64,000 nucleotides of DNA. It comes from Streptomyces sp. NBC_01288. Lineage in GTDB: Bacteria > Actinomycetota > Actinomycetes > Streptomycetales > Streptomycetaceae. Where the stretch lies: positions 9,299,001-9,363,000 of the forward strand of contig NZ_CP108427.1 of assembly GCF_035982055.1 (NCBI RefSeq). The letters are read 5' to 3'. The notes below the pieces were generated by a model. The model saw only the letters and a program-made list of their open reading frames with translations, was not told the origin of the DNA and did no database searches. This document shows positions 43,491 to 52,089 of the stretch, in pieces. A program made the translations under genes and the position numbers. Numbering within the stretch: the first letter of the stretch is position 1; each line of letters starts with the position of its first letter.

Positions 43491-45214
43491 TTGACCCACG
43501 TCTGGCCGACGAGCATGTAGAACTGCTTGCTGAACTGGTAGTTGCCCAGCCGCTTCGACGTGAAGTCGATGATCTTCGGGTTGATCAGCGGGACGACCGG
43601 CGACTGCTGCATGATCGACTGGTCGATCGCGCCCCACTGCTTGTTCGCCGCCGTCGGGTCGGTCTGGGCCGTCTTCAGCGCGGTCTGCATCTTCGCGTCG
43701 ATGCCCTTGTCGCAGAAGCCCGAGATGTTGATGCTGGAGTCGCTTCCCGGGTGGAACGCGGCGCAGGACAGCAGCACGTTGAGGAAGTCCGAGGCCGCCG
43801 GATAGTCCTGGTACCAAGAGGTCAGGGCGAGTTGGACCTTGTTCTTGGTGTTCTGGATGTAGGTGAACTGGATGTTCGCCGACAGCGGCTTGAGCGTCGC
43901 CTTGTAGCCGAGCTGGGTGAGCAGGCTCTGTAGGTACTGCCCGATCGACTTGTTGACGTCGTCGTCCTGCACGACGATGCCGACCTCCTGCCCCGCCGTA
44001 CCCGACTTCTTCACCAGCGCCTTGGCCTTGGCCAGGTCCGCGGCCGTCCAGGTCTTTCCGCCGCCCTTGGTGTAGTCGCACGAGTCGACGTGCCCGGGGA
44101 AGCCCGGCGGCAGGATCGTGCACGCGGGGGAGGCGAGGTTGGTGCCGCCGTAGAGCCGCACCACGGCCGACCTGTCCACGGCGTAGTTGATGGCCTGGCG
44201 CGCCAGCTTGTTGTTGAACGGGGCCGAGTTGACGTTCAGCGTCGCGTACCAGAACGCGGTCAGCGGGTTCACGTGCGCCTGGGACGTGTACTTGGTGCCG
44301 ATCTCGTTCAGCCGGTCGGCGGGCGGCGGGTCGAACATCCAGTCCGCCTCGCCGTTCTCGACGGCGGTCACCTCGGACTCGACGGTCTGCCCGAAGGTGT
44401 AGTCGATCTGGTCCGGATAGCCCTGCGGCTCGGCCTCCCGCGACCACTCCTTGAAGTGCGGGTTGCGCACCAGCTTCAGCGCACGGTTCGGGTCGTAGGA
44501 GGCCGCCATGTACGGCCCGGTCGTCGGCAGCGGCTTCGTGCCCGCGTCCTTCGTCGGTGAGTCCTTCGGCACGATGCTGGCGTGCGGGACGGCGAGCTTG
44601 TACGGGAACTCCGAGTCCGCCGCCGTCAGGTTGATGGTGACGGTGTTCGCCTTCGCGTCGCCGGTCACCCCGCCCTTGAGCGTGCAGGACGCGGGCGTCT
44701 TCAGGCAGGCGGTGGCGCCGACGATGCCGTTGTAGAAGGTGCCGGCGGTGGGACTGGAGACCTTGAAGATGCGCTGGAAGGACGCCACCACGTCGTCGGT
44801 GGTCAGCGCCTGGCCGTTGGAGAAGGTGATGCCCTTGCGGAGCGTGAAGGTGTACGTCTTGCCGCCGTTGCTGACCTTGGGCATCGCCACGGCCAGGTCC
44901 GGGACGACCGTGAACGACTGCTGGCCGCCGACCTTCTTGAACGACAGCAGCCCGTCGTACATCGACTGGTACAACTGCCAGTACTGGAGCGTGTAGTTGA
45001 CCTGCGGGTCGAAGCTGCCGCCGGCCGCGTGGGCGACCAGCTTCAGGGTGCCGCCCTTGTGCTGCGACTGGAACGCGGAGGAGCCGACCGCCGACGAGGA
45101 CGTCGACGTGGTCGGATCGGAGGAGCCGCTGTCGGAGGACGAACAGGCGGCGGTGGTCAGGACCAGGGCGACGGTGGCGGCGGCGAACGCGCCTCGTCTC
45201 GTGCTGCGGGACAT
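43487..45214 (-). CDS. Peptide ABC transporter substrate-binding lipoprotein (SBP_bac_5)
   Basis: This is a 575-residue lipoprotein. The signal peptide ends in LTTAAC with Cys24 as the lipidated residue. A Ser-rich linker leads to the family-5 binding domain (about 55-560), with TFTLRKGITFSNGQALTTDD near residue 125, LVRNPHF near 245 and a KNKVQLALTSWYQDYP segment near 455. ATG 45214 has GGGAG 9 nt upstream. First gene of the operon. The prolyl aminopeptidase gene lies 46 bp upstream on the same strand, suggesting joint use of imported peptides. Confidence 0.93.
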   Translation of the reverse strand: MSRSTRRGAFAAATVALVLTTAACSSSDSGSSDPTTSTSSSAVGSSAFQSQHKGGTLKLVAHAAGGSFDPQVNYTLQYWQLYQSMYDGLLSFKKVGGQQSFTVVPDLAVAMPKVSNGGKTYTFTLRKGITFSNGQALTTDDVVASFQRIFKVSSPTAGTFYNGIVGATACLKTPASCTLKGGVTGDAKANTVTINLTAADSEFPYKLAVPHASIVPKDSPTKDAGTKPLPTTGPYMAASYDPNRALKLVRNPHFKEWSREAEPQGYPDQIDYTFGQTVESEVTAVENGEADWMFDPPPADRLNEIGTKYTSQAHVNPLTAFWYATLNVNSAPFNNKLARQAINYAVDRSAVVRLYGGTNLASPACTILPPGFPGHVDSCDYTKGGGKTWTAADLAKAKALVKKSGTAGQEVGIVVQDDDVNKSIGQYLQSLLTQLGYKATLKPLSANIQFTYIQNTKNKVQLALTSWYQDYPAASDFLNVLLSCAAFHPGSDSSINISGFCDKGIDAKMQTALKTAQTDPTAANKQWGAIDQSIMQQSPVVPLINPKIIDFTSKRLGNYQFSKQFYMLVGQTWVK

Positions 45215-45260
45215 CCAGGGAACTCCCGTCGGGGGAAGGGGCGTTGGGGCGACCGGGTGA

Positions 45261-46157
45261 TCAGTCGGTGGAGTCGAGAAAGGTGCCCACGACTTGGAGG
45301 TAGAGCTCCTCCTCCTCGACGTGCGGCATGTGGCTGGAGTGCTCGAACATGTGCCAGCGCACGTCGGGGATGTGGTCGGCGAACGGGCGCAGGGTCTCGG
45401 GAGTCGCCTCGTCGTACCGGCCGGACACCAGCAGGGTCGGTGCCTCGACCAGATGCAGCCGGTCGATCACGGACCAGTCCTTCATGGTGCCGACGACATG
45501 GAACTCGTTCGGCCCGTTCATCGTGTGGTACACGGTCGGATCGGCCGCGATGTTCTCCCAAGTCGCCTGCACCTCGGGCGGGTTGGGGTTCAGTCGGCAC
45601 ACATGGCGTTCGTTGAAGACCTGCTCGGCGGCGAGGTAGTCGGGGTGGTCGGTGGTCCCGGCCGCCTCGTGGGCGAGCAGGGTCCGCTGGACCCCGGGCG
45701 GGAGCTGGGCGCGCAGTTCGGCCGCCGCCGCGAGCCACAGCTCCATGGACGCGGGGGAGTTGGCGATGACCAGCCCGCGCAGCCCGGCCGGCCGGCGTAC
45801 CGCGTGCTCGGCGGCGAGCATGCCACCCCAGGACTGGCCGAGGAGATGGTAGGCATCGGCGATGCCCAACTCCTTGAGCAGGTTGTCGAGTTCGTCGAGG
45901 AAGAGCTGGACGGTCCAGAAGTCGGCGTCCTTGTCGGGCAGATGGGTGGACAGGCCGATGCCGAGCTGGTCGTAGTGCACCACCTGGCGACCCTGCTCGG
46001 CGATGCCCGCGATGCTGAGTGTGTAGTTGTGACCGGCGCCGGGTCCGCCGTGCAGGACGACCAGGGGGGTCCTGCCGGGTTCGCCGGTGATCCGGTACCA
46101 GGTCGAATGGCCGTTGAAGTCGACGGTGCCGGTGTGATTCGGTTCGGGAATCGCCAC
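45261..46157 (-). CDS. Prolyl aminopeptidase / amino-acid amidase (peptidase S33)
   Basis: This is a 298-residue alpha/beta hydrolase. GTG 46157 has GGGAGG 7 nt upstream; the longer frame to 46262 overlaps the operator and has no ribosome site. Oxyanion motif HGGPGAGHNY near residue 37, nucleophile GQSWGG near 110, acid in SGRYDEATPE and His in HSSHMPHVEE near 276. Such enzymes release N-terminal proline or hydrolyse amino-acid amides. It is the promoter-proximal gene of the peptide transporter cluster and diverges from a FadR-type regulator. Confidence 0.88.
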   Translation of the reverse strand: MAIPEPNHTGTVDFNGHSTWYRITGEPGRTPLVVLHGGPGAGHNYTLSIAGIAEQGRQVVHYDQLGIGLSTHLPDKDADFWTVQLFLDELDNLLKELGIADAYHLLGQSWGGMLAAEHAVRRPAGLRGLVIANSPASMELWLAAAAELRAQLPPGVQRTLLAHEAAGTTDHPDYLAAEQVFNERHVCRLNPNPPEVQATWENIAADPTVYHTMNGPNEFHVVGTMKDWSVIDRLHLVEAPTLLVSGRYDEATPETLRPFADHIPDVRWHMFEHSSHMPHVEEEELYLQVVGTFLDSTD

Positions 46158-46244
46158 GCGAGGGCCTCCCAGACGGGCCGGACGCGAACCGGCCTCTGGT
46201 GGAAACGGAAAAGGAAGTGACGGATGGCTGTGATGGTGATTGGG

Positions 46245-46271
46245 TAAAAGGTCAGCGCACAAGACCTTTTA
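46245..46271. promoter_or_regulatory. 27-bp operator between aminopeptidase and GntR genes
   Basis: TAAAAGGTC (46245-46253) and GACCTTTTA (46263-46271) are perfect 9-bp arms around a 9-nt spacer. The site is AT-rich, centred 102 bp from the aminopeptidase start and 95 bp from the regulator start. It is the only clear dyad in the divergent region, so it is the likely binding site of the adjacent GntR protein. Confidence 0.6.
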
Positions 46272-46351
46272 GCGGGGGCTGGGCAAGACGTAACGGCGAG
46301 TTCACGTGGCCCGCCCGCGTTTACAGAAGCGGCACCGAAGGGGGAGGACAG

Positions 46352-47158
46352 CTGACATCCGTACCTGAGGCATCCGGAGCGGGGGACGAGTTCTCGCGCG
46401 TCCTCGACCGCGTCCTCCTCGGCGGTTCCCCGACCTCCGCGCTGCGCCCGGTGCGGGTCGCGTCGGCGGTCGACGAGGTGTCCGACCGGCTGCTCACCGC
46501 GATCGCCGTCGGCGACTTCCTGCCGGGCGAACGGCTGCCGGCCGAACGCGAACTCACCGGCCTGCTCCGGGTCAGCCGCCCCACCGTCCGCGAGGCGGTC
46601 GCCCGCCTCCAGGCCGTGGGCGTGGTCGAGATCCGGCGCGGCCGCAACGGCGGGACCTACGTCCGCGACAGCTGGACCGAGTCGACGGCCGCCGCCGTCC
46701 GGCACACCCTGCTGCCCCGCTGGGAGGAGTTCGAGCAACTCTTCGACCTGCGCGGCCTGGTCGAGGGCATGGTGGCCGCGACGGCAGCCCGGCGCCGTAG
46801 CACCAAGGACCTCGAACCCATGCGGGACGCCCTGTCCGCCTACCTCTCCGCGAGCACCCAGCGCGACGCGCACACCGCGGACAGCGCCTTCCACCAAGCC
46901 GTCCGCGCCGCCACCGGCAACCCGCAGATCGTCATGCTCAGCCAGGACCTGCTGGCCCGGATCAGCCTCGGCTTCCCGGTCGAACCCTGGGGCAAGGGCG
47001 AACAGGCCCACTTCCACCAGGGCGGCGAGGACCACAAGGCCCTGTACGAGGCCATCGCCGCGGGCGAACCCGAGCGCGCCGAGGAGATCGCCCGGGGCCA
47101 CTTCACGATCAGCGCGGACCTGATCCGCGAGGTGTTGGAACGGGTCCGGGCCCGCTAG
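46352..47158 (+). CDS. GntR-family regulator, FadR subfamily (FCD domain)
   Basis: This is a protein of about 268 residues. Winged helix (about 35-105) with PGERLPAERELTGLLRVSRP and a GGTYV hinge; FCD domain (about 115-260) with the metal-site residues FDLRGLVEG, DSAFHQAV and EDHKALYEAI, ARGHF. The start is odd: the only codon properly placed after the strong GGGGAGGA (46341-46348) is CTG at 46352; the next standard start, GTG 46451, would remove 33 residues but leave the winged helix intact. It diverges from the peptide-use operon and probably controls it. It ends with a 4-bp overlap against the convergent PhzF-like gene. Confidence 0.85.
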   Translation: MTSVPEASGAGDEFSRVLDRVLLGGSPTSALRPVRVASAVDEVSDRLLTAIAVGDFLPGERLPAERELTGLLRVSRPTVREAVARLQAVGVVEIRRGRNGGTYVRDSWTESTAAAVRHTLLPRWEEFEQLFDLRGLVEGMVAATAARRRSTKDLEPMRDALSAYLSASTQRDAHTADSAFHQAVRAATGNPQIVMLSQDLLARISLGFPVEPWGKGEQAHFHQGGEDHKALYEAIAAGEPERAEEIARGHFTISADLIREVLERVRAR

Positions 47159-47997
47159 CCGGTCAACTCCCTTACGGCATCGCCGACTTCGGCGACACCA
47201 CCCACCCGCACCACGGGCCGCGCGCTCGCCGTGATCGTGGCCGGGCTGCCGAGCGAGTCGCCCATGTCGACGGCGATCTCGGTGACGCCCCGCCCCGCGA
47301 GGCCGGCGGCGAGACACGCGGTGCTGTTGGCGTTCGCGATGTCCTCCGGGACGCCGATCGACGGCGCGAACATGCGCGCCGCGATCCGCCCGGCGGGCGT
47401 CGGCACCGAGTAGACGTAGCAGCCGAGGAGTCCGAGCCGGTCGCAGGCCGCGCGCAGAGTCTCGAAGTCCGGGACCAGCGCGGCGAGTTCGGAACGCGAG
47501 GAGACCGGGACGAGTAGACGCGCCCGCCCGACCGAGGCCACGCGGGCGCCCGCGGCGAGCGCGCCCGGGGTGACGCCCAGCGTGGGCAGGACGAGCGCGC
47601 ACTCGTCGGCGGTCGGCTCGCGCAGCTCGACGGGACCCGGCTCGAAGACGGCACGGAACCGCGCCCCCTCCCGTACGGCCCGGCCCGCGAACGAACGCCC
47701 GGCAGCGCGCAGGACGCCTTGGTACTCCGAGCCTCCGGCGCGTGCCGCGAGGAAGGCCAGGGCGGCGACCGTGCCGTGACCGCACGCGGGCAGTTCGCCC
47801 CCGGCGGTGAAGAAGCGGAGCGACACCTCGGACCCGCGCGACGAGACGAAGACGGCGTGCGACGTCCCCGCCAGCACCGGCACCCGACACCGCTCGTCGT
47901 CGCTCAACGGGACCTCGTCCAGCACCGCGGTGGGACTCCCGCCGGCGCCCTCGCGCAGACACGCGCGGACGATGCTGACGGACAGTCGGCTGATCAC
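47155..47997 (-). CDS. PhzF-like protein with altered active site
   Basis: This is a 280-residue protein with GTG 47997. It has the PhzF two-domain plan: GGSPTAVLDE near residue 19 and LPACGHGTVAALAF near 70. The catalytic Glu region reads LAGTSHAVFV, with His in place of Glu, and the second block usually DPATGxA is EDIANANSTACLAAG. Both changes suggest a different reaction or loss of activity. It diverges from the permease gene with only 49 bp between start codons; no ribosome site is evident, so translation may be leaderless. Confidence 0.8.
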   Translation of the reverse strand: MISRLSVSIVRACLREGAGGSPTAVLDEVPLSDDERCRVPVLAGTSHAVFVSSRGSEVSLRFFTAGGELPACGHGTVAALAFLAARAGGSEYQGVLRAAGRSFAGRAVREGARFRAVFEPGPVELREPTADECALVLPTLGVTPGALAAGARVASVGRARLLVPVSSRSELAALVPDFETLRAACDRLGLLGCYVYSVPTPAGRIAARMFAPSIGVPEDIANANSTACLAAGLAGRGVTEIAVDMGDSLGSPATITASARPVVRVGGVAEVGDAVRELTG

Positions 47998-48046
47998 AGG
48001 AGAACCGTACTATCTTCTGTCACAACATCAGACATTCGGAGCAAAT

Positions 48047-49090
48047 ATGCCAAAAACGGATGAGCTGCTTGATGTGACGGAGGCAGCGATCCCGGCCGTC
48101 GTCCATCCACCCGAGCGACGGCGCCGTGCTCTTCGCAGACCCCCGCCCGCGACAGCGTTCGCCCTCGCGCTCGGCCTGGCCGCGACCGTCCTCGCCCTGT
48201 CGGGCACGCCATGGCTGAACGACCCCGCCGTGGCGGCCTGGCGGACCGTCTGCCTGGCCATCACCGTGCAGGCGCTGCCCTTCCTCCTCCTGGGCACCGC
48301 CCTGTCCGGGGCCATCAACGCCTTTGTCCCGGCTGACCTGTTCACCAAGGTGCTGCCCAAGCGGGCCGCGCTCGCCGTACCCGTCGCGGGCATCGCGGGC
48401 GTGGTCCTGCCGGGCTGCGAATGCGCGTCCGTGCCCGTCGCGAACAGCCTGATCCGCCGGGGCGTCACCCCGGCCGCCGCCTTCGCATTCCTGCTCTCGG
48501 CGCCCGCGATCAACCCGATCGTGCTGACCGCCACCGCCGTCGCCTTCCCGGGCAGCCCCGCCATGGTGCTGGCCCGGCTCCTCGCCTCGCTCGCCACGGC
48601 CGCCGTCATGGGCTGGCTGTGGCTCTGGCTGGGGCGCGAGGAGTGGCTGCGGCCCGTCGTACGGCACACCGGCCATCAGTCCGGCCACAGCCGCTTCACC
48701 GAGTTCCGGCTCGGCTTCCAGCACGACTTCCTGCACGCGGGCGGCTTCCTCGTGCTGGGCGCCATGGCCGCGGCCACCTTCAACGTGACCGTCCCGCGCT
48801 CGGTCCTGGACACCTTCTCGGGATCGCCCTGGCTGTCCGTGCTGTTCCTGGCCGGGCTCGCCGTCGTCCTCGCGGTCTGCTCCGAAGCCGACGCTTTTGT
48901 GGCGGCCTCACTCACAGGCTTCTCGCCCACAGCCCGGCTGGCTTTCATGGTGGTCGGCCCCATGGTGGACCTGAAGCTGATCGCCCTTCAGGCGGGCACC
49001 TTCGGCCGGGCGTTCGCGGTGCGCTTCTCCACCGCGACCACCGTCGTGGCCGTGGCCGCCAGCGTCCTGATCGGAGGCGCCCTGCTGTGA
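48047..49090 (+). CDS. Permease of the DUF318/YraQ (PF03773) family
   Basis: This is a 347-residue membrane protein with eight or more helices. ATG 48047 has GGAG 5 nt upstream. The family signature LPGCECASVPVANSLIRRGV near residue 125 contains a Cys-Glu-Cys likely to contact the substrate; it is repeated in weaker form as AVCSEADAFVAASL near 285. Some relatives (ArsP) export organoarsenicals; others pair with a TIGR03943/DUF1980 subunit, as here, and are linked to metal homeostasis. The partner gene overlaps its stop (GTGA). Confidence 0.9.
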   Translation: MPKTDELLDVTEAAIPAVVHPPERRRRALRRPPPATAFALALGLAATVLALSGTPWLNDPAVAAWRTVCLAITVQALPFLLLGTALSGAINAFVPADLFTKVLPKRAALAVPVAGIAGVVLPGCECASVPVANSLIRRGVTPAAAFAFLLSAPAINPIVLTATAVAFPGSPAMVLARLLASLATAAVMGWLWLWLGREEWLRPVVRHTGHQSGHSRFTEFRLGFQHDFLHAGGFLVLGAMAAATFNVTVPRSVLDTFSGSPWLSVLFLAGLAVVLAVCSEADAFVAASLTGFSPTARLAFMVVGPMVDLKLIALQAGTFGRAFAVRFSTATTVVAVAASVLIGGALL

Positions 49091-49833
49091 AGCGCACCGC
49101 CCAAGTACTGCTCCTGGTCCTGACCGGCCTGGGCCTCCTGCACACCGCCCTCTTCACCGACCTCTACCTGCGCTACGTCAAGGAGGGCCTGCGCCCGCTC
49201 CTGATCATCTCCGGCGCCCTCCTGCTGCTCCTGGGCCTGGCGCACGCGATGTTCGACCGCGGCTCCGGCGACGCGGAGGCCCACGACCACGAGCACGACC
49301 ACGGCCATGGGCACGACCACTCCACCGCCCCCCGCATCGCCTGGCTGCTCTTCCTCCCCGCGCTCAGCCTCCTCTTCTACGCCCCACCCGCCCTCGGCGC
49401 CTACACCGCCTCCCACGCGGGCAGCGAGGCCGTCAAGAAGCAGAAGGGGTTCGCCGCGCTGCCCGCGACCTCACCCCTGCCGATGACCCTCACGGACTTC
49501 ACCACCCGGGTCCAGCAGGACAAGGAGCTGGCCATCAAGGGGCGCAGCGTCGAGATGACCGGCTTCGCGACGCCGGTCCGGGGTGGCGGCTGGGACCTGA
49601 CCCGGATCATCTTCACCTGCTGCGCGGCGGACGCCCAGACCGTCAAGGTGCACATGTACGGCACCCCCGCCCCGCCCGCCAACACCTGGCTGGCCGTCAC
49701 CGGAACCTGGCACACGCAGGGCGCGCTCGGCACGCGGACCGCGGCGGCGGCCCTCGACGTCCACGGCACCCGGAACATCGCCCAACCGGTCAACGCCTTC
49801 ACGGACGACCTGCCCCTGACGCCGTCGTCCTGA
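49087..49833 (+). CDS. TIGR03943-family permease subunit with His-rich loop
   Basis: This is a 248-residue protein. GTG 49087 overlaps the permease stop. Three hydrophobic segments lie in the first 115 residues, separated by a strongly metal-binding loop (HDHEHDHGHGHDHS, about residues 64-77). The extracytoplasmic C-terminal domain (about 135-248) is OB-fold-like with a vicinal Cys pair in IIFTCCAADAQ. This matches YcgQ-type partners of DUF318 permeases. The His run suggests zinc or another soft divalent metal as cargo or sensor. Confidence 0.88.
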   Translation: MKRTAQVLLLVLTGLGLLHTALFTDLYLRYVKEGLRPLLIISGALLLLLGLAHAMFDRGSGDAEAHDHEHDHGHGHDHSTAPRIAWLLFLPALSLLFYAPPALGAYTASHAGSEAVKKQKGFAALPATSPLPMTLTDFTTRVQQDKELAIKGRSVEMTGFATPVRGGGWDLTRIIFTCCAADAQTVKVHMYGTPAPPANTWLAVTGTWHTQGALGTRTAAAALDVHGTRNIAQPVNAFTDDLPLTPSS

Positions 49834-49859
49834 GAACGTCCTGAGTAGGTGAACTCCGG

Positions 49860-49894
49860 CCGGCAGCAGGGGTGTTGCGCGTCCCCTCTGCCGG
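49860..49894 (+). terminator. Hairpin terminator after the permease pair
   Basis: CCGGCAG (49860-49866) pairs with CTGCCGG (49888-49894), and an inner GGGG (49869-49872) with CCCC (49883-49886), followed by a pyrimidine stretch. It lies 26 bp after the stop codon. Confidence 0.75.
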
Positions 49895-50048
49895 TCTCCC
49901 CATGAGGTTCATGTCCCGAACGCCTGGCATGTCCGAGAGTTAACGGGTCATTGGGACACATGCGGTGTGAAGGCGGGGTCAACGTGTAAATCATCTTGTC
50001 ATGAACCTGTGATCCGACGGGCGGATCGCGGTCTCATGGAGGTGTTGG

Positions 50049-50501
50049 ATGCACCGCAGACTCGCCACCGGTCTCGCCGCCTCGACTCTGGCTCTGGTAG
50101 CCGTCGTCGCCACCGCGACAGCCGCCACCGCCACCCCCGCCGACAAGCCCCAGATCCTCTCCGGTTGGACCCAGACCAGCGCGTCGAGCTACAACCTCTG
50201 GGCCGCGGCCCGCGCCGATCAAACAGCCTGGTCCGCCTACGAGTTCGACTGGTCCACCGACTACTGTTCCGACTCGCCCGACAACCCCTTCGGCTTCCCC
50301 TTCGCCACCTCCTGCGCCCGCCACGACTTCGGCTACCGCAACTACAAGGCCGCGAACGCCTTCAGCGCCAACAAGTCGCGGCTCGACAGCGCCTTCTACG
50401 ACGACCTCAAGCGCGTCTGCGCCGGCTACACCAGCGCCGTCGCGACCACCTGCAACAGCACGGCGTGGACGTACTACCAGGCCGTCAAGGTCTTCGGCTG
50501 A
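50049..50501 (+). CDS. Secreted phospholipase A2 (prokaryotic PLA2)
   Basis: This is a 150-residue precursor. ATG 50049 has GGAGG 7 nt upstream. The signal peptide (to about residue 29, ATATA-TPADK) precedes a mature domain of about 120 residues with the PLA2 active site CARHDFGYRNY (His-Asp dyad, about 92-93) and four cysteines in the positions of the two disulfides of the Streptomyces violaceoruber enzyme type. It hydrolyses the sn-2 ester of phospholipids outside the cell, with Ca2+. It is monocistronic. Confidence 0.93.
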   Translation: MHRRLATGLAASTLALVAVVATATAATATPADKPQILSGWTQTSASSYNLWAAARADQTAWSAYEFDWSTDYCSDSPDNPFGFPFATSCARHDFGYRNYKAANAFSANKSRLDSAFYDDLKRVCAGYTSAVATTCNSTAWTYYQAVKVFG

Positions 50502-50556
50502 CGGATCGCATACCGCTCGGGCGATGAGTTCGGGCGGCGCGGACGGTCCACCTGAC

Positions 50557-51147
50557 ATGACTGACAAAGTGATCTCAGGAATGTCCATGTCCCTGGACGG
50601 CTTCATCACCGCCCCGGACGACACCCGTGCCAACCCGCTCGGCGTCGGCGGTGAACGCCTGCACCGATGGGTCCAGGAAATGGACGACGCCGACGCCCAG
50701 GTCCTCGCCGAGATGGCCGACGGCGTCGGCGCCGTCCTCATGGGCCGGCACTCCTACGACCTGTGCGAAGGCGAGGGGGGCTGGGGCGACGGAGGGCCGG
50801 TGGGGAAGGTTCCCTGTGTGGTGCTCACCCACCGCGCCCCCGACCCGGCGGACGTCGTCGCCCCCGACGTGTTCACCTTCGTCACCGACGGTATCGAGTC
50901 CGCGGTGGCCCGCGCCAAGGAGATCGCCGGTGACGGGGACGTCGGGGTCCATGGTGCGACGGCTGCCCAACAGGCCCTGAACGCCGGTCTGTTGGACGAG
51001 GTACACATCATGCTGGTCCCCGTGCTGCTGGGCGCGGGCAAGCGGCTCTTCGACCACCTCGGCGGTCCCGTCGAACTCCGCAGGCTATGGACGCGCGAGT
51101 CGCCGGACATCACCCACCTGCGCTTCGAGGTCCTGACCAAGCACTGA
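50557..51147 (+). CDS. RibD C-terminal/dihydrofolate-reductase-like protein
   Basis: This is a 196-residue protein. ATG 50557 fits the family N-terminus (KVISGMSMSLDGFITAPDD); an in-frame ATG at 50524 adds 11 unconserved residues. Other landmarks are AVLMGRHSYDL near residue 62, VHGATAAQQALNAGLLDE and the end VPVLLGAGKRLFDHL. The fold binds NADPH; the physiological substrate of this subgroup is unknown and it is not the essential folate enzyme. No ribosome site is evident. Confidence 0.88.
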   Translation: MTDKVISGMSMSLDGFITAPDDTRANPLGVGGERLHRWVQEMDDADAQVLAEMADGVGAVLMGRHSYDLCEGEGGWGDGGPVGKVPCVVLTHRAPDPADVVAPDVFTFVTDGIESAVARAKEIAGDGDVGVHGATAAQQALNAGLLDEVHIMLVPVLLGAGKRLFDHLGGPVELRRLWTRESPDITHLRFEVLTKH

Positions 51148-51182
51148 GCGGGAGTCGGGGGCGGCCCGGCGCGGCTCAGCCG

Positions 51183-51962
51183 TCACACGGCGACGACCTC
51201 GACCCCTATCTCCTCGAACCGCCGCACCATGTCCGCCCCCACCCCCGCGTCCGTCACCAGCGTGTTCACCGCCTGCGCCGAGCAGATCCGGGCGAACGCC
51301 CGCTGCCCGAGTTTGCTGGAGTCGGCCGCGACGACCACACGCTCGGCGCGCTCGCACAACAGCCGGTTGATGGCGGCCTCCGCCTCGTCGTGGGCCGCCG
51401 CGCCGTGCGTCACGTCGAAGGCGACCACGCCGAGCACCGCCACATCGACGGTGATCTGCGAGAGCACCCCGTCGGCGAGCGGCCCGACGAGTTCGTACGA
51501 CTGCGGGCGCGCGACCCCGCCGGTCAGCACGATCTTGAACTGGGGTCGCACGGCAAGCTCGTTGGCGATGTTGAGCGCGTTGGTCACGATGGTCAGCGCG
51601 GGCGTTCCGGAGGTGAGGTCGCTGCGCACGGCCAGGGCGCGGGCCACCTCCGTGGTGGTCGTACCGCCGGTCAGGCCCACCGCCTCGCCGGGCGCGACGA
51701 GTTCGGCGACCGCCTTCGCGATGCGCTGCTTCTCGGAGGCGTGCCGGGCGGTCTTGTAGCGCAACGGCAGTTCGTACGACACCCCGTGCACGACGGCGCC
51801 GCCCCGGGTGCGCACCAGCATCTGCTGCTCGGCGAGCTGGTCGAAGTCACGGCGGATCGTGGCGGCCGACACCGCGAGGTCGGCCGCGGCCTCCTCGACG
51901 TCGAGCCGGCCGCGCTCGACGAGCAGGTCCAGCAGCGCCTTCCAGCGGGCGTCGCGCGACAT
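51183..51962 (-). CDS. DeoR-family sugar-phosphate-responsive repressor
   Basis: This is a 259-residue protein. ATG 51962 has GGAGAG 9 nt upstream; GTG 51968 is too close to it. DeoR helix-turn-helix (about 5-60) with SAATIRRDFDQLAEQQML; effector domain (about 75-245) with GLTGGTTTTEVARAL, TNALNIANELA, VLTGGV and AADSSKLGQRAF, the residues that bind sugar phosphates. It diverges from the isomerase-aldolase pair and most likely represses it until an amino-sugar or tagatose phosphate accumulates. Confidence 0.92.
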   Translation of the reverse strand: MSRDARWKALLDLLVERGRLDVEEAAADLAVSAATIRRDFDQLAEQQMLVRTRGGAVVHGVSYELPLRYKTARHASEKQRIAKAVAELVAPGEAVGLTGGTTTTEVARALAVRSDLTSGTPALTIVTNALNIANELAVRPQFKIVLTGGVARPQSYELVGPLADGVLSQITVDVAVLGVVAFDVTHGAAAHDEAEAAINRLLCERAERVVVAADSSKLGQRAFARICSAQAVNTLVTDAGVGADMVRRFEEIGVEVVAV

Positions 51963-52022
51963 CCGCACTCACTCTCCGTTCCTCGATTCCCCGCGACCCT
52001 AGCGCACGTTCCCTTGGTCCCC

Positions 52023-52070
52023 ATGCTTGATTGTGCTCGAAACCTCGCTATATCTTGCAGGAACAAGCAT
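52023..52070 (+). promoter_or_regulatory. Promoter/operator of the amino-sugar genes
   Basis: TTGATT (52027-52032) and TATATC (52049-52054) are separated by 16 bp and form a plausible sigma-70-type promoter. It is framed by the inverted repeat ATGCTTG (52023-52029) and CAAGCAT (52064-52070), which would let a DeoR repressor cover it. SD GGGGAGAGG follows at 52075-52083. Confidence 0.5.
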
Positions 52071-52089
52071 CAACGGGGAGAGGTACGGC

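Noticed and set aside
44582..45616. 344-residue plus-strand open frame opposite the binding-protein gene
   Set aside because: It is the complement of a gene with clear signal peptide and family motifs, with no features of its own.
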